DNA of 64,000 nucleotides from Pseudomonadota bacterium (GCA_018261735.1 JAGTRM010000005.1:1-64000); one strand, 5' to 3'; positions 40,952 through 51,512 are shown, counted from the stretch's first letter. Program-made: numbers and translations. Notes: generated from the letters alone by a model not told the origin.

Positions 40952-41356
40952 TTATTTGTTCGCCCCTGCCACCGCATCGGCGAGTTTCTTATCCGTTGTC
41001 ACCGTATGGAAATTCAGCCATTCGGACAGATAATCAAACAAACTATCCGTGAGTGCAATTGAACCGGAATTGAAACGCACTTGCAACTCCCGCACCTCAT
41101 CAAGCAGCATGTCGTGTTCGACTTTGTGCTTGTCAAAACCGCTGTAGCCCATTTGCTGCATCAGCGCTTCTTCGCGCTGGAAGTGTTTCGCGGCGCTGCT
41201 GATAAAAGCATCGAACAGCTTGCATTGTTCTTCAAGGCCCGCATTTGCCGCCACGGCCGCATAGAGCCGATTCAAATGATCGACCAACTCACGGTGGTCT
41301 GTATCGATCAGGTTATACCCCACGGTAAATTTTTCGCAGCTTTCGATCAGCGCCAT
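40952..41356 (-). CDS. Bacteriohemerythrin (upstream copy)
   Basis: A second 134-residue hemerythrin with the complete ligand set: IDTDHREL, HFQREE, HKVEH and HTVTTD. It has the same length as its neighbour but the sequences have clearly diverged, suggesting an old duplication with separated roles. Start supported by GGAGG ten bases upstream. First gene of the likely two-gene unit. Confidence 0.92.
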   Translation of the reverse strand: MALIESCEKFTVGYNLIDTDHRELVDHLNRLYAAVAANAGLEEQCKLFDAFISSAAKHFQREEALMQQMGYSGFDKHKVEHDMLLDEVRELQVRFNSGSIALTDSLFDYLSEWLNFHTVTTDKKLADAVAGANK

Positions 41357-41452
41357 CGCGCTCCTCCTTGCTTGTTATCGGTTCCAACATGAAATCCGCA
41401 TGCCTATGACGCTATTATGGCCTTTCCTGGGGCAGAACGGAAAATCCTCTTG

Positions 41453-43771
41453 TCAGCGCCGGGTGCGCAGGCCCGCCAGCGCGGCGGCCATGGCGCCTTG
41501 AGGTTCGGGCTGGCGGTTGTTTTCCTTTCGGACCTTGTTGGTATTGCCCCCGTCGCGCTTGTTCTCGCTACCCGCCGCATGATCGCGGGCGCTGTCAGTC
41601 AAGCGCATGGTCAGCGCGATCCGCTTGCGCTTGATATCGACTTCCAGCACCTTGACCTTGACCACATCGCCGGCCTTGACCACTTCGCGCGGATCTTTCA
41701 CAAAGCGGCTGGACAGCGCCGAGATATGCACCAACCCATCCTGATGCACGCCGATATCGACAAACGCGCCGAAGTTGGTGACGTTGGTCACCACGCCTTC
41801 GAGCACCATGTCTTCCTTCAGGTCTTTCAGGTCTTCCACGCCCTCGGCAAAGCTTGCCGTCTTGAACTCGGGACGCGGATCGCGACCGGGTTTTTCCAGC
41901 TCGGCCAGAATGTCTTTCACGGTCGGCAGCCCGAATTTTTCGTCGGTGAATTCAGCCGGATTAAGTTTCTTGATGAAAGCACCGTCGCCGATGACCGCTT
42001 TCACTTCCCGCTGCACGCGGGCCAGGATTTTCTCGACCACCGGATAGGCTTCCGGGTGAACTGACGAGGCATCGAGCGGATTGTCACCGTCGTTGATGCG
42101 CATGAAGCCGGCGGCCAGTTCGAACGTCTTGTCGCCCATGCGCGGCACGTTCAGAATCTCGCGCCGGTTGCGAAATGCCCCCTGCGCATCGCGATAACTG
42201 ACGATATTCGCAGCCAGCGTGGCGGTCAGCCCTGACACCCGCGCCAGCAGCGCGGCCGAGGCCGTGTTCACATCGACGCCCACCGCGTTGACGCAATCCT
42301 CGACCACGGCATCGAGCATGCGCGCGAGTTCGGTCTGGTTCACATCATGCTGGTACTGGCCCACACCAATCGCTTTCGGGTCGATCTTGACGAGCTCGGC
42401 CAGCGGGTCCTGCAGGCGGCGGGCAATCGATACCGCGCCGCGCAGACTCACATCGAGCGCCGGAAATTCGCGCGCAGCGAGTTCCGAGGCCGAATACACC
42501 GAGGCGCCGGCTTCCGAAACCACCAGCTTCTGCATCGCCAGTTCCGGGTATTTCTTGATCAGCTCGATCGCCAGCTTGTCGGTTTCGCGGCTTGCAGTGC
42601 CGTTACCGATCGCGATCAGGCTGACCTTGTGCTTGGCGCAGAGCGCGGCCAGGATTGCGATCGATTCATCCCATTGCCGGCGCGGCTCGTGCGGGTAGAT
42701 GGTCGCGGTATCGACCAGCTTGCCGGTGGTATCGACTACCGCCACCTTCACGCCAGTACGCAGGCCTGGATCGAGGCCCAATGTAGCTTTCGGTCCGGCC
42801 GGCGCGGCCAGCAGCAGGTCTTTCAGATTGGTGGCGAAGACCTTGATCGCCTCGGTTTCCGCAGCTTCGCGCACGCGGCCGAGCAGCTCGGTTTCCAGAC
42901 TCAGGAAAATCTTGGCGCGCCAGGTCAGGCGCACCGTGTCCTGCAGCCATTTGTCCGCCGGGCGGCCTTCGTTGCTGACGCCAAAGCGCTGGGCAATTTT
43001 CTGCTCGCACATGCCCGGGCCTGCCGGCCGGCCGGCCGCTTCCAGTTCTTCCGGCAGCATCAGCGCAACATTCAGCACACCTTCGTTGCGGCCACGCAGC
43101 ACGGCCAATGCACGATGCGAAGGCATTTCGCGGATCGGTTCGTGGTAATCGAAGTAATCGGAAAACTTGGCACCCTCCTCGGCCTTGCCGTCGGCCATGC
43201 CTGTTTTCACCACGGCATTGCTCCAGAGGAAATCGCGCAACTGGCCGATCAGGGTGGCATCTTCGGCAAACGATTCCATCAAGATGGCACGGGCGCCGTC
43301 GAGCGCGGCCTTGGTGTCGGCCACGCCTTTTTCCGCGTCGACATACGCCGCTGCTTCCGCCTCCGGATTCAACATCGGGTTGGCCAGCAAGCCTTCCGCC
43401 AGCGGCGCGAGCCCTGCTTCGCGGGCAATTTGCGCCTTGGTGCGGCGTTTTTGCTTATACGGCAGATAGAGGTCTTCCAAGCGCTGCTTGTTGTCGGCTT
43501 CGAGCAATTGAGCGTGCAATTCGTCGGTCAACTTGCCCTGCTCGCGAACACTCTCGATCACGGCGCCGCGCCGCTCTTCCAGCTCGCGCAGGTAGCGCAG
43601 GCGCTCTTCCAGCAGGCGCAATTGCGTGTCGTCCAGACCGCCGGTTACTTCCTTGCGATAACGGGCTATAAAGGGTACGGTGGCATTATCATCAAGCAGT
43701 TGCACGGCTGCGAGCACCTGGGCTTCGCGGCAGGAAAGTTCATCGGCAAGTCGCTGGTTGATCGTTTTCAT
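41453..43771 (-). CDS. tex: Tex family transcription accessory / RNA-binding protein
   Basis: Tex is a conserved nucleic-acid-binding protein of about 770 residues linked to transcription. The 772-residue product has the N-terminal helical region with [19 protein letters not shown], a YqgF/RNase H-like domain ([17 protein letters not shown]), helix-hairpin-helix motifs ([32 protein letters not shown]) and a C-terminal S1 domain ([21 protein letters not shown]). Start at MKTINQRL; an upstream TTG would add two residues. Confidence 0.95.
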   Translation of the reverse strand: MKTINQRLADELSCREAQVLAAVQLLDDNATVPFIARYRKEVTGGLDDTQLRLLEERLRYLRELEERRGAVIESVREQGKLTDELHAQLLEADNKQRLEDLYLPYKQKRRTKAQIAREAGLAPLAEGLLANPMLNPEAEAAAYVDAEKGVADTKAALDGARAILMESFAEDATLIGQLRDFLWSNAVVKTGMADGKAEEGAKFSDYFDYHEPIREMPSHRALAVLRGRNEGVLNVALMLPEELEAAGRPAGPGMCEQKIAQRFGVSNEGRPADKWLQDTVRLTWRAKIFLSLETELLGRVREAAETEAIKVFATNLKDLLLAAPAGPKATLGLDPGLRTGVKVAVVDTTGKLVDTATIYPHEPRRQWDESIAILAALCAKHKVSLIAIGNGTASRETDKLAIELIKKYPELAMQKLVVSEAGASVYSASELAAREFPALDVSLRGAVSIARRLQDPLAELVKIDPKAIGVGQYQHDVNQTELARMLDAVVEDCVNAVGVDVNTASAALLARVSGLTATLAANIVSYRDAQGAFRNRREILNVPRMGDKTFELAAGFMRINDGDNPLDASSVHPEAYPVVEKILARVQREVKAVIGDGAFIKKLNPAEFTDEKFGLPTVKDILAELEKPGRDPRPEFKTASFAEGVEDLKDLKEDMVLEGVVTNVTNFGAFVDIGVHQDGLVHISALSSRFVKDPREVVKAGDVVKVKVLEVDIKRKRIALTMRLTDSARDHAAGSENKRDGGNTNKVRKENNRQPEPQGAMAAALAGLRTRR

Positions 43772-43950
43772 GGGCAAGGTTTCGGTGACTAAAACGAGGG
43801 GCGGATTGTAACCGGCCCCTTCGCTTTGGTCATGCTTGCGTTGTAAATGCGCGGCATGGCACTCAATTTGACCGATGGCCTCGCTTCAGATCAGGAATGA
43901 GTCTTGTTTAATTATAAGCAAGTCGGTTTGCACCACGAGGAGAGCACGTA

Positions 43951-46900
43951 GTGTCGATCCACGTTGCCCTGAATCACGTCAGTCACTACCTGTACGAGCA
44001 CCCTGTCAGCCTCGGCCCGCAGATCGTGCGCCTGCGGCCCGCACCGCATTGCCGCACCCGGATTCTTTCCTATTCGTTGCGCGTAACCCCGACCGAGCAT
44101 TTCATCAACTGGCAGCAAGACCCGCAGGCCAACTATCTGGCCAGGCTGGTATTCCCGCAAAAAACCTCGGAGTTGCGGATTGAAGTCGACCTGATTGCCG
44201 AGATGGCGGTACTCAACCCCTTCGATTTCTTTTCGGAGCAGCATGCCGAGCATTTTCCGTTCGACTACCAGCGCCAGGAGGTCCACGAACTTGCGCCTTT
44301 CCTGCACCGTTTGCCCGCCGGGCCACTATTCAGCCGCTATCTGGCGACCATCGACATAAAAAAACAGCGCACCATCGATTTTCTGGTGAACCTGAACCGG
44401 CAATTATCGACCGACATTCGCTACCTGATACGGCTGGAACCGGGCATCCAAACGCCCGAGGAAACCCTGGCCAAAGCCTCGGGCTCCTGCCGAGACTCTG
44501 CCTGGTTGCTGGTGCAGATCCTGCGCCATCTGGGATTGGCGGCACGCTTCGTTTCCGGCTACCTGATCCAGCTCACGCCCGACGTGAAATCGCTCGACGG
44601 CCCGAGCGGACCGGCGGCCGACTTCACCGATCTGCATGCCTGGTGCGAGGTCTATCTGCCCGGCGCGGGCTGGATCGGGCTCGATCCGACTTCCGGCCTG
44701 CTGGCAGGCGAAGGCCATATCCCGCTGGCCTGTGCGCCCGAGCCCACCAGCGCGGCACCCATCAGCGGCGAGGTGGAGCCCTGCGAAAGCAAATTTGCGC
44801 ACCAGATGCACGTCAGCCGCATCTGGGAAGCCCCGCGCGTCACCAAGCCCTATACCGAACAGCAATGGCAAGCGATCGATGCACTCGGCCTGCAGATCGA
44901 TGCCGACCTGGCTCGCCTCGACGTGCGCCTGACCATGGGCGGCGAGCCTACCTTTGTCGCCATCGACGCCCCGGAGGGCGCCGAGTGGAACACGGATGCC
45001 CTGGGGCCAAGCAAACGCCGGTTCGCAGTCGATCTTTTCCAGCGCCTGCAGCAGAAATACGGCCCGGCCGGACTGGTGCACTTTGGCCAGGGCAAATGGT
45101 ATCCGGGCGAGCAACTGCCGCGCTGGTCGCTCAACTGCTTCTGGCGGCGCGATGGCGAAGCCATCTGGCAAAACCCGGCCCTGATCGCAAACGAACGCGA
45201 ACCCGGTCATGCCACCGCCGCGGATACCGGCCCTTTCCTGATCGAAATCGCCGAACGCCTCGGCGTGAATCCACAATGGGTCTTCCCGGCGTTTGAAGAT
45301 GTGTTCTATTACCTGTGGCGCGAACGCCAATTGCCCGTCAATGTCGACCCGTTCGATTCCAGGCTGGAAGATCCGTTGGAGCGCGCGCGGCTCGCCAGGA
45401 TTTTCAGCCAGGGACTGGATACCGTGGTCGGTCACATACTGCCTATCGGCAAAGACCCTTCCGGCCAATCCTGGCAAAGCAGCCCTTGGTTCGAGCGCAG
45501 CGCACGCTGCTATCTGGTGCCGGGCGATTCGCCGCTGGGTTACCGCTTGCCGCTGGATTCCCTGCCCTGGGTCAAATCCGCGGACTACCCCTGGTTGCAC
45601 CAGCCCGATCCGCAGCAACGCTTCACGCCGCTGCTAGGCGCGGCCGCCATCCGCCAACAGGTAGCCCGGCGCAGTCTTGCCGAAGCCACACCGATCACAC
45701 CCCCGCAGACCGGAGAATCGGCCCGCACCATCACGCGCACTGCGCTGTGCGCCGAAGTGCGCAACGGCATTCTCTATCTGTTCATGCCGCCGACGGACAG
45801 TCTGGAAGACTATCTGGCGCTGGTTGGCGCGATCGAAGCCACCGCGGCATCACGGCGCTGCCCGGTACTGCTGGAAGGCTACCCGCCGCCGCAGGACCCA
45901 CGCCTGAACCACTTCAGCATCACGCCAGACCCCGGGGTGATCGAAGTCAATATCCACCCTGCCGGCAGCTGGGACGAGCTGGTCGAGCGCACCACCCATC
46001 TTTACGAGCAAGCACGCCTGTCTCGCCTCGCCACCGAGAAATTCATGAAGGATGGCCGCCATGTCGGCACCGGCGGCGGCAACCATTTCGTGCTGGGCGG
46101 CGCCACGCCGCTCGATTCGCCCTGGCTGCGCCGGCCCGATCTGCTCAAGAGCATGATTGCCTATTGGCATAACCACCCTTCGCTCTCCTACCTGTTTTCC
46201 GGCCTGTTTATCGGCCCGACATCCCAAGCGCCGCGCGTGGATGAAGCACGCAACGATGCGCTGTACGAGCTGGAAGTTGCCTTCAGCCAGTTCCCGCCCG
46301 CGGGCCAGGAGTGCCCGCCCTGGCTGGTGGACCGGCTGCTGCGCAACCTGCTGGTGGATGTCAGCGGCAACACCCACCGCGCCGAATTCTGCATCGACAA
46401 GCTTTATTCGCCCGAAGGTCCGGCTGGTCGACTGGGGCTGCTGGAAATGCGCGCCTTCGAAATGCCGCCACATGCGCAAATGAGCCTGGCCCAGCAACTG
46501 CTGCTGCGCGCGCTGATCGCCCGTTTCTGGCAAACCCCGTACGAACCCGCCCGCCTGGCGCGCTGGGGCACCGAACTGCATGATCGTTTTCTGCTGCCCT
46601 GGTTTGTCGAGCAAGACTTTGCCGATGTCGTTACCGAACTCAACGACGCAGGCTACCAGGTCGAAACCGGCTGGTTTGCACCGCATTTTGAATTCCGCTT
46701 CCCCAAGGCGGGCGATTTCACGGTCAAGGGCATCGAACTGGAATTGCGCCATGCGCTCGAACCCTGGCATGTGCTGGGCGAACAAAACGCGCCCGGCGGC
46801 ACTGCGCGCTACGTGGATTCATCGCTGGAACGGCTGCAAGTGAAGGTCAGCGGTCTGGCACCGGATCGCTATGGCCTGACCTGCAACGGCAAGCGCGTTC

Positions 46901-47241
46901 CGCTGACCTCCACCGGGCGGGTCGGCGAATATATCGGCGCGGTGCGCTATCGTGCCTGGCAACCGCCCTCTTGCCTGCACCCGACCATTCGGGTTCATGC
47001 ACCGCTGACCTTCGATCTGATCGATAGCTGGATGAACCGCTCGCTCGGCGGTTGCCAGTATCACGTGCAGCACCCGGGCGGAACCAATCCGGATGCTTTC
47101 CCGGTCAACGCCTTCGAGGCGGAAAGCCGGCGCCTGGCGCGTTTCTTCCGCATGGGCCATACGCCGGGCACTTGCCCGATACCCGCGCCATCGAATCCAT
47201 CGGCCGAGCATCCTTACACGCTGGACCTGCGGCGGCCATGA
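43951..47241 (+). CDS. Transglutaminase-like protein with C-terminal DUF2126 domain
   Basis: This 1096-residue protein starts at GTG behind GAGGAGAG. Residues about 1-290 are a transglutaminase-like cysteine-peptidase domain with its triad visible: C180 (SGSCRDSAW), H229 (DLHAWCEVY) and D245 (GLDPTSG). The remaining 800 residues match the large DUF2126 region (LTMGGEPTFVAID; GGNHFVLGG). No signal peptide. It is the first of three tightly packed genes with a circularly permuted ATP-grasp and a second transglutaminase. Such clusters have been predicted to make and trim peptide-like amide bonds; the substrate is unknown. Confidence 0.88.
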   Translation: MSIHVALNHVSHYLYEHPVSLGPQIVRLRPAPHCRTRILSYSLRVTPTEHFINWQQDPQANYLARLVFPQKTSELRIEVDLIAEMAVLNPFDFFSEQHAEHFPFDYQRQEVHELAPFLHRLPAGPLFSRYLATIDIKKQRTIDFLVNLNRQLSTDIRYLIRLEPGIQTPEETLAKASGSCRDSAWLLVQILRHLGLAARFVSGYLIQLTPDVKSLDGPSGPAADFTDLHAWCEVYLPGAGWIGLDPTSGLLAGEGHIPLACAPEPTSAAPISGEVEPCESKFAHQMHVSRIWEAPRVTKPYTEQQWQAIDALGLQIDADLARLDVRLTMGGEPTFVAIDAPEGAEWNTDALGPSKRRFAVDLFQRLQQKYGPAGLVHFGQGKWYPGEQLPRWSLNCFWRRDGEAIWQNPALIANEREPGHATAADTGPFLIEIAERLGVNPQWVFPAFEDVFYYLWRERQLPVNVDPFDSRLEDPLERARLARIFSQGLDTVVGHILPIGKDPSGQSWQSSPWFERSARCYLVPGDSPLGYRLPLDSLPWVKSADYPWLHQPDPQQRFTPLLGAAAIRQQVARRSLAEATPITPPQTGESARTITRTALCAEVRNGILYLFMPPTDSLEDYLALVGAIEATAASRRCPVLLEGYPPPQDPRLNHFSITPDPGVIEVNIHPAGSWDELVERTTHLYEQARLSRLATEKFMKDGRHVGTGGGNHFVLGGATPLDSPWLRRPDLLKSMIAYWHNHPSLSYLFSGLFIGPTSQAPRVDEARNDALYELEVAFSQFPPAGQECPPWLVDRLLRNLLVDVSGNTHRAEFCIDKLYSPEGPAGRLGLLEMRAFEMPPHAQMSLAQQLLLRALIARFWQTPYEPARLARWGTELHDRFLLPWFVEQDFADVVTELNDAGYQVETGWFAPHFEFRFPKAGDFTVKGIELELRHALEPWHVLGEQNAPGGTARYVDSSLERLQVKVSGLAPDRYGLTCNGKRVPLTSTGRVGEYIGAVRYRAWQPPSCLHPTIRVHAPLTFDLIDSWMNRSLGGCQYHVQHPGGTNPDAFPVNAFEAESRRLARFFRMGHTPGTCPIPAPSNPSAEHPYTLDLRRP

Positions 47242-47282
47242 AACAAGCCGGCCCAAGACAGACCCGCCTTTATAATGGCCCG

Positions 47283-49712
47283 ATGATGAAGCTTGCCGAT
47301 TTTTTCCCCTACCCGGCATCCAGCTTGCGTTACGACGAAATGCTGGATGCCAATCACGAACTCCGCCCGCACTGGCAGGCGCTGTTGGAACCACTGCAAG
47401 CCATTTCACCGGCAGAGATCGCCCGCAGCCTGGCGCTGACCCGGCAGATGATTGTCGAGAATGGCGTAACCTACAACGTCTACGCCGACCCGCAAGGCGC
47501 CGACCGCCCCTGGCTGCTCGACCCGCTGCCGCTGGCACTGCCAGCCGAAGAGTGGGCCGCGATTGAAGCCGGGGTGATCCAGCGCGCCGGACTGCTCGAT
47601 GCCCTGCTGGCCGACCTTTACGGCCCGCAACAATTGCTGGCAGAGGGCCTGATCCCGGCTGAACTGGCCTTCGGCCACCCGAACTTCCTCTGGCCTTGCC
47701 TGGGCATCACCTTGCCGGTTGGACACTGGCTGCCGCTCTATGCCGTTGATCTGGCGCGTGCAGCCGATGGCCGCTGGTGGGTGATATCGGATCGCACGCA
47801 AGCCCCGTCCGGCGCGGGCTACGCGCTGGAAAACCGCCAGATACTGAGCCGCGTCCTGCCCGATGCCATGGCACGCCGGCACCCGCCGCCGCTGCTCGAT
47901 TTTTTCGCGCTGCTGCGCGATCACCTGCTTTGCCTGGCCGCGCCTGACGAACCCGCGCTGGCCGTGGTGCTGACGCCGGGCCACCTCAACGAAACCTATT
48001 TCGAACACGCCTACATTGCCCGCCGCCTGGGTTTGCCGCTGGTAGAAGGCCAGGATTTGACCGTGCGCGGCGATACGGTTTACCTGAAAACCTTGTCCGG
48101 CCTGCACCGGGTGCACGGCATTCTGCGCCGGTTGGATGACGACTACTGCGATCCGGTCGAACTGCGCGGCGATTCTGCCCTGGGCGTACCGGGACTCTTG
48201 ATCGCGCTGCGCGCCGGCCGGGTAACGCTCGCCAACCCGCTGGGCACCGGCGTACTGGAATCGCCGGCCTGGCAGGGTTTTCTGCCCGGCGTGGCCCAGC
48301 ACCTGATCGGCCAGGAACTCTTGCTGCCCTCGGTCGCCAGTTGGTGGTGCGGAGAAAAACCGGCGAAGGAGCACGTACTGGCCCATCTCGATCAGCTCGT
48401 GATCAAACCCACCTACCCCAGCCAGCATTTCGACCCGATATTCGGCGCGAACATGGGCGAAGCAATGCGTCAGCAGGTAATCGAACGCTTGCATCACCGC
48501 CCGCATACGCTGGTGGCGCAGGAACGCTTGTCGCCCTCGCAAGTGCCGGTCTGGAACAGCGACGGCAACGGCCTGGTTGCACGCACGCTGGGCTTGCGCG
48601 TTTACGCCGTCGCCACGCCAGAAGGCTACCAGGTCATGCCCGGCGGCCTGGCGCGCATTGCCGGCGAATCCGATGCCGATGCCATCTCGATGCAGCGTGG
48701 CGGCAGCAGCAAGGATGTCTGGATCCAGAACTGGCGCGCGCCTCAATCCAGACCAGGCTCGAAGCGCCTGCCGGTGCGGCACGACGAACTGACTTCGCGC
48801 TATGCCGAAAACCTGTTCTGGCTGGGGCGCTATACCGAACGCTGCGAGGACAAGATCCGCTTGCTGCGAGCCACCTTCGCCAACCCGCAAGGAAATCAGA
48901 CCGAAAGCCCCGTGCAGCCCGATGCCGAAGCTATCTGCCGGCAATTTGGCTTGCTGCCGCCACAGGGCCGCGATTTCCTGGACGCATCCCTGCCCTACGG
49001 GCTGGTGGCCAACGTGCAGCATATGTTCTTGTGCGGCGGACAGGTGCGCAGCCGCCTCTCGGCCGAGAACTGGCGGGCCTTGACCAACCTGAACCATCGC
49101 TTCAACGAACAAATCAGCCAGGCCGTTGATCCTGGCGAAATCCTGGATGAACTGGTGCTGGCCATGGCCGCGCTGGCCGGTTTCGCGCTCGACAACATGA
49201 CGCGCGAAAACAGCTGGCGCCTGTTGATGCTGGGGCGGCGGCTGGAGCGGCTGCATTTCTTTGCCAGCCTGCTGTCGAAATGTCTGGCCGAAGGCAAGCA
49301 GCCCGCCCAGCCGGTGCTCGAATGGCTGCTCGACGTGGGCGACAGCACGATCACCTACCGCACCCGCTATCTGTCGACGCCGCAAACCAGCAGCACGCTC
49401 GATCTCTTGATCCGGGACCGCACCAACCCGCGGGCGCTGGCCTTTCAGTGCCAGGTCATCACCATGATGTACAGCGAAATGGCCCAATCGCTGGGCATCC
49501 CGGTCGAGGACGATCTTCTGCCGGTGCTGCCCGTCATGGATGCCGAGCACCTGGCCGAGCTCGATGGCGACGGCGACCGGGCCCGGCTTGAACGTCAGCG
49601 TCTAGCCAACCAGTTGAAGGTGTTGGCCCACACGGCGGCACATTGCTCGGACCGGATCTCGCTCAAGCTGTTTGCCCATACCGACCCACCGCGCCAGGCC
49701 ATCCTGACATGA
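47283..49712 (+). CDS. Circularly permuted ATP-grasp fused to alpha-E domain
   Basis: About 809 residues. The N-terminal half (about 1-470) is a circularly permuted type 2 ATP-grasp, with ENGVTYNVYADP, LADLYGPQQLL, SDRTQAPSGAGYALENR and VIKPTYPSQHFDPIFG; the C-terminal half (about 490-809) is the helical alpha-E domain (LFWLGRYTERCEDKIRLLR; ENSWRLLMLGRRLERL). This predicts an amide-bond-forming ligase. Often the two domains are separate proteins; here they are fused. An in-frame ATG at 47238 overlaps the upstream stop (ATGA) and would add 15 residues; I prefer 47283 because family homology begins there. The 3' end overlaps the next gene. Confidence 0.88.
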   Translation: MMKLADFFPYPASSLRYDEMLDANHELRPHWQALLEPLQAISPAEIARSLALTRQMIVENGVTYNVYADPQGADRPWLLDPLPLALPAEEWAAIEAGVIQRAGLLDALLADLYGPQQLLAEGLIPAELAFGHPNFLWPCLGITLPVGHWLPLYAVDLARAADGRWWVISDRTQAPSGAGYALENRQILSRVLPDAMARRHPPPLLDFFALLRDHLLCLAAPDEPALAVVLTPGHLNETYFEHAYIARRLGLPLVEGQDLTVRGDTVYLKTLSGLHRVHGILRRLDDDYCDPVELRGDSALGVPGLLIALRAGRVTLANPLGTGVLESPAWQGFLPGVAQHLIGQELLLPSVASWWCGEKPAKEHVLAHLDQLVIKPTYPSQHFDPIFGANMGEAMRQQVIERLHHRPHTLVAQERLSPSQVPVWNSDGNGLVARTLGLRVYAVATPEGYQVMPGGLARIAGESDADAISMQRGGSSKDVWIQNWRAPQSRPGSKRLPVRHDELTSRYAENLFWLGRYTERCEDKIRLLRATFANPQGNQTESPVQPDAEAICRQFGLLPPQGRDFLDASLPYGLVANVQHMFLCGGQVRSRLSAENWRALTNLNHRFNEQISQAVDPGEILDELVLAMAALAGFALDNMTRENSWRLLMLGRRLERLHFFASLLSKCLAEGKQPAQPVLEWLLDVGDSTITYRTRYLSTPQTSSTLDLLIRDRTNPRALAFQCQVITMMYSEMAQSLGIPVEDDLLPVLPVMDAEHLAELDGDGDRARLERQRLANQLKVLAHTAAHCSDRISLKLFAHTDPPRQAILT

Positions 49713-50617
49713 ACAGCCTCCTTTACCACGTTGCGCACCAGACCACCTACCGCTATTCCGGCCTGGTCGTGCTCTCGCGCCAGCTGCTGCACATGATGCC
49801 CCGCGCCACCGAATGGCAGGAGCGCATCACCCACGACCTGAGCTTTTCCACCACGCCGAGCCAGCTTGAAACCGGCTACGACGCCTTCGGCAACCCGATG
49901 TGCTGGGCCGAAATCGACACGCCATACAAGCAACTCACCGTCTCGGCCCAGATGCAGGTGCGCATCCTCCCGCGCGGGCGGCAAGTGGCTAGGGAAACCT
50001 TGCCCTGGGAAGCCGTGCGCGATTCGCTCGCCTATCACGGCAAACCGCTGGCACCCGGGCAGCTCGACATAGTGCGCTATCGCACCGAATCACCCTATGT
50101 GCGCATCAAGCACGAGCTGGGCCAATATGCCGCGGACTGCTTCATCGCGGACGCTCCGATACTGGTCGGCGCCGAGGCCCTGATGCGGAAGATTCACCGG
50201 GAATTTGCCTACGAGCCCGGCAGCACCGCCATCGCCACGCCAATGCTGACCGCGTTTCGCCAGCGCCACGGCGTTTGCCAGGATTTCGCCCACATCATGA
50301 TCGGCTGCCTGCGCTCGCTCGGCCTCGCGGCACATTATGTCAGCGGCTACCTGCGCACCGAACCGCCGCCCGGCCAGCCCCATCTGGTCGGCGCCGATGC
50401 CTCGCATGCCTGGGTGGCGGTGTATTGCCCGCCGCTGGGCTGGGTGGAGCTCGACCCCACCAATAACATGCACGTGGATAGCCATCACATCACCCTGGCA
50501 TGGGGACGCGATTTCGGCGATGTCTCGCCCCTGCGCGGAATTTTGACCGGGGCATCGGTGGAAGAACTGCGGGTGGAGGTGACGGTCACGCCGCTGAGCA
50601 AGGCGATTTGTGGTTAA
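49709..50617 (+). CDS. Transglutaminase-like cysteine protease-family protein
   Basis: This 302-residue protein has an N-terminal beta domain (LLYHVAHQTTYRYSGLVVLSRQLLHMMPR) and a transglutaminase core with triad C190 (HGVCQDFAH), H233 (ASHAWVAVY) and D249 (ELDPTNN). Start overlaps the ATP-grasp/alpha-E stop (ATGA). It is a paralogue of the N-terminal domain of the 43951 protein; the triad spacing from H to D is 16 in both. Probably hydrolyses or transfers an amide bond made by the ligase. No signal peptide is seen. Confidence 0.9.
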   Translation: MNSLLYHVAHQTTYRYSGLVVLSRQLLHMMPRATEWQERITHDLSFSTTPSQLETGYDAFGNPMCWAEIDTPYKQLTVSAQMQVRILPRGRQVARETLPWEAVRDSLAYHGKPLAPGQLDIVRYRTESPYVRIKHELGQYAADCFIADAPILVGAEALMRKIHREFAYEPGSTAIATPMLTAFRQRHGVCQDFAHIMIGCLRSLGLAAHYVSGYLRTEPPPGQPHLVGADASHAWVAVYCPPLGWVELDPTNNMHVDSHHITLAWGRDFGDVSPLRGILTGASVEELRVEVTVTPLSKAICG

Positions 50618-50780
50618 TCCGCATCTCGGCATGGTGAATCAGGATCGGTTCAGGCCGATGAAATGATTTTTGTGGCAGGATGGGATTTTAATTCTATCGA
50701 CCTTTCACCTGTAGTGGTTTTTACCCGGTTTGGCTTCATGGCTGAGGGGGTTAGGCTGCAAGAGGTGGGATCGAATATAT

Positions 50781-51431
50781 ATGTTAACCACCATCATGAA
50801 AACAGTCCGCCTCCGCCTTAGTTCCGAGGATGAAAGTGAAATTCACACGGTTGAAATTTCATTTGAGGAACGTGAAGTCGCTTTGCTCGGTAAGTACGTC
50901 GCCAATTGCGACAGACTTCAGCGCGCCGCCATCTTCGCTGCAGGCTTCCCGGTCGTTAAGAACTTCACCTGGACCCAAACGGAAGGGAGCAAGTTCAATA
51001 TTTCGCCCATCGACTACGGCCAAGTCTGTGAACTTCTCCATTTGGCGCGTCCGTTCTTCCTGAGCAAGGAGGATGCGTCTTTCGAGAAAATTCTTGAGGT
51101 GTTCAAGGGCAAATCGGAGGGGACTGCACTTGTGCGGCATCTTGGATATTTGCGCGATTCATATGACCGCGGAGACTATCAGCCGTACTTCCAGATCAGC
51201 ATTAACGAAACGCCGCTGTTCGACGATGCCACGATCAAGATCTGGCTAAATGGGGCTGAGTACCACCAGGACAAAAACAAGGCTACTGTCGTCGCTGCAC
51301 TTGAGGCGGCCTTGACCACTGATGTAGCACGAGGAATATTTGTGTCGCAGTTGTCGGGCCGCATCAGAGCCACGTTCATGCTCGGTCATTTGGCTCGGCT
51401 GGTAGCATCCGGTGGCGAGAATGGTGGCTAA
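50781..51431 (+). CDS. Unrecognised protein, possible accessory gene
   Basis: I do not recognise this 216-residue product. It begins MLTTIMKTVRLRLSSEDESE, has no signal peptide or membrane segment, is mixed alpha/beta in appearance and has mid-protein acidic and aromatic stretches (PYFQISINETPLFDD). GAGGTGGG lies upstream, though rather far from the ATG; MKTVRLRL five codons on is an alternative start. Its codon use is less GC-biased than its neighbours, and it sits next to a REP/RAYT unit, suggesting acquired DNA. Confidence 0.6.
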   Translation: MLTTIMKTVRLRLSSEDESEIHTVEISFEEREVALLGKYVANCDRLQRAAIFAAGFPVVKNFTWTQTEGSKFNISPIDYGQVCELLHLARPFFLSKEDASFEKILEVFKGKSEGTALVRHLGYLRDSYDRGDYQPYFQISINETPLFDDATIKIWLNGAEYHQDKNKATVVAALEAALTTDVARGIFVSQLSGRIRATFMLGHLARLVASGGENGG

Positions 51432-51438
51432 CCAGCGC

Positions 51439-51469
51439 GTAGGTCGGAAAAGCAAAGCGCCTTCCGACA
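51439..51469 (+). repeat. REP-like palindrome, left of the RAYT gene
   Basis: A 31-base element starting GTAG followed by an imperfect dyad (GTCGGAA ... TTCCGAC). It is the reverse complement of the element at 52073-52103 with one mismatch. The GTAG next to the hairpin foot is a typical REP feature. Confidence 0.85.
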
Positions 51470-51512
51470 TCCACGCTTTCCAACACCCACGGTTTGGAAC
51501 CCCATTGAAGCC

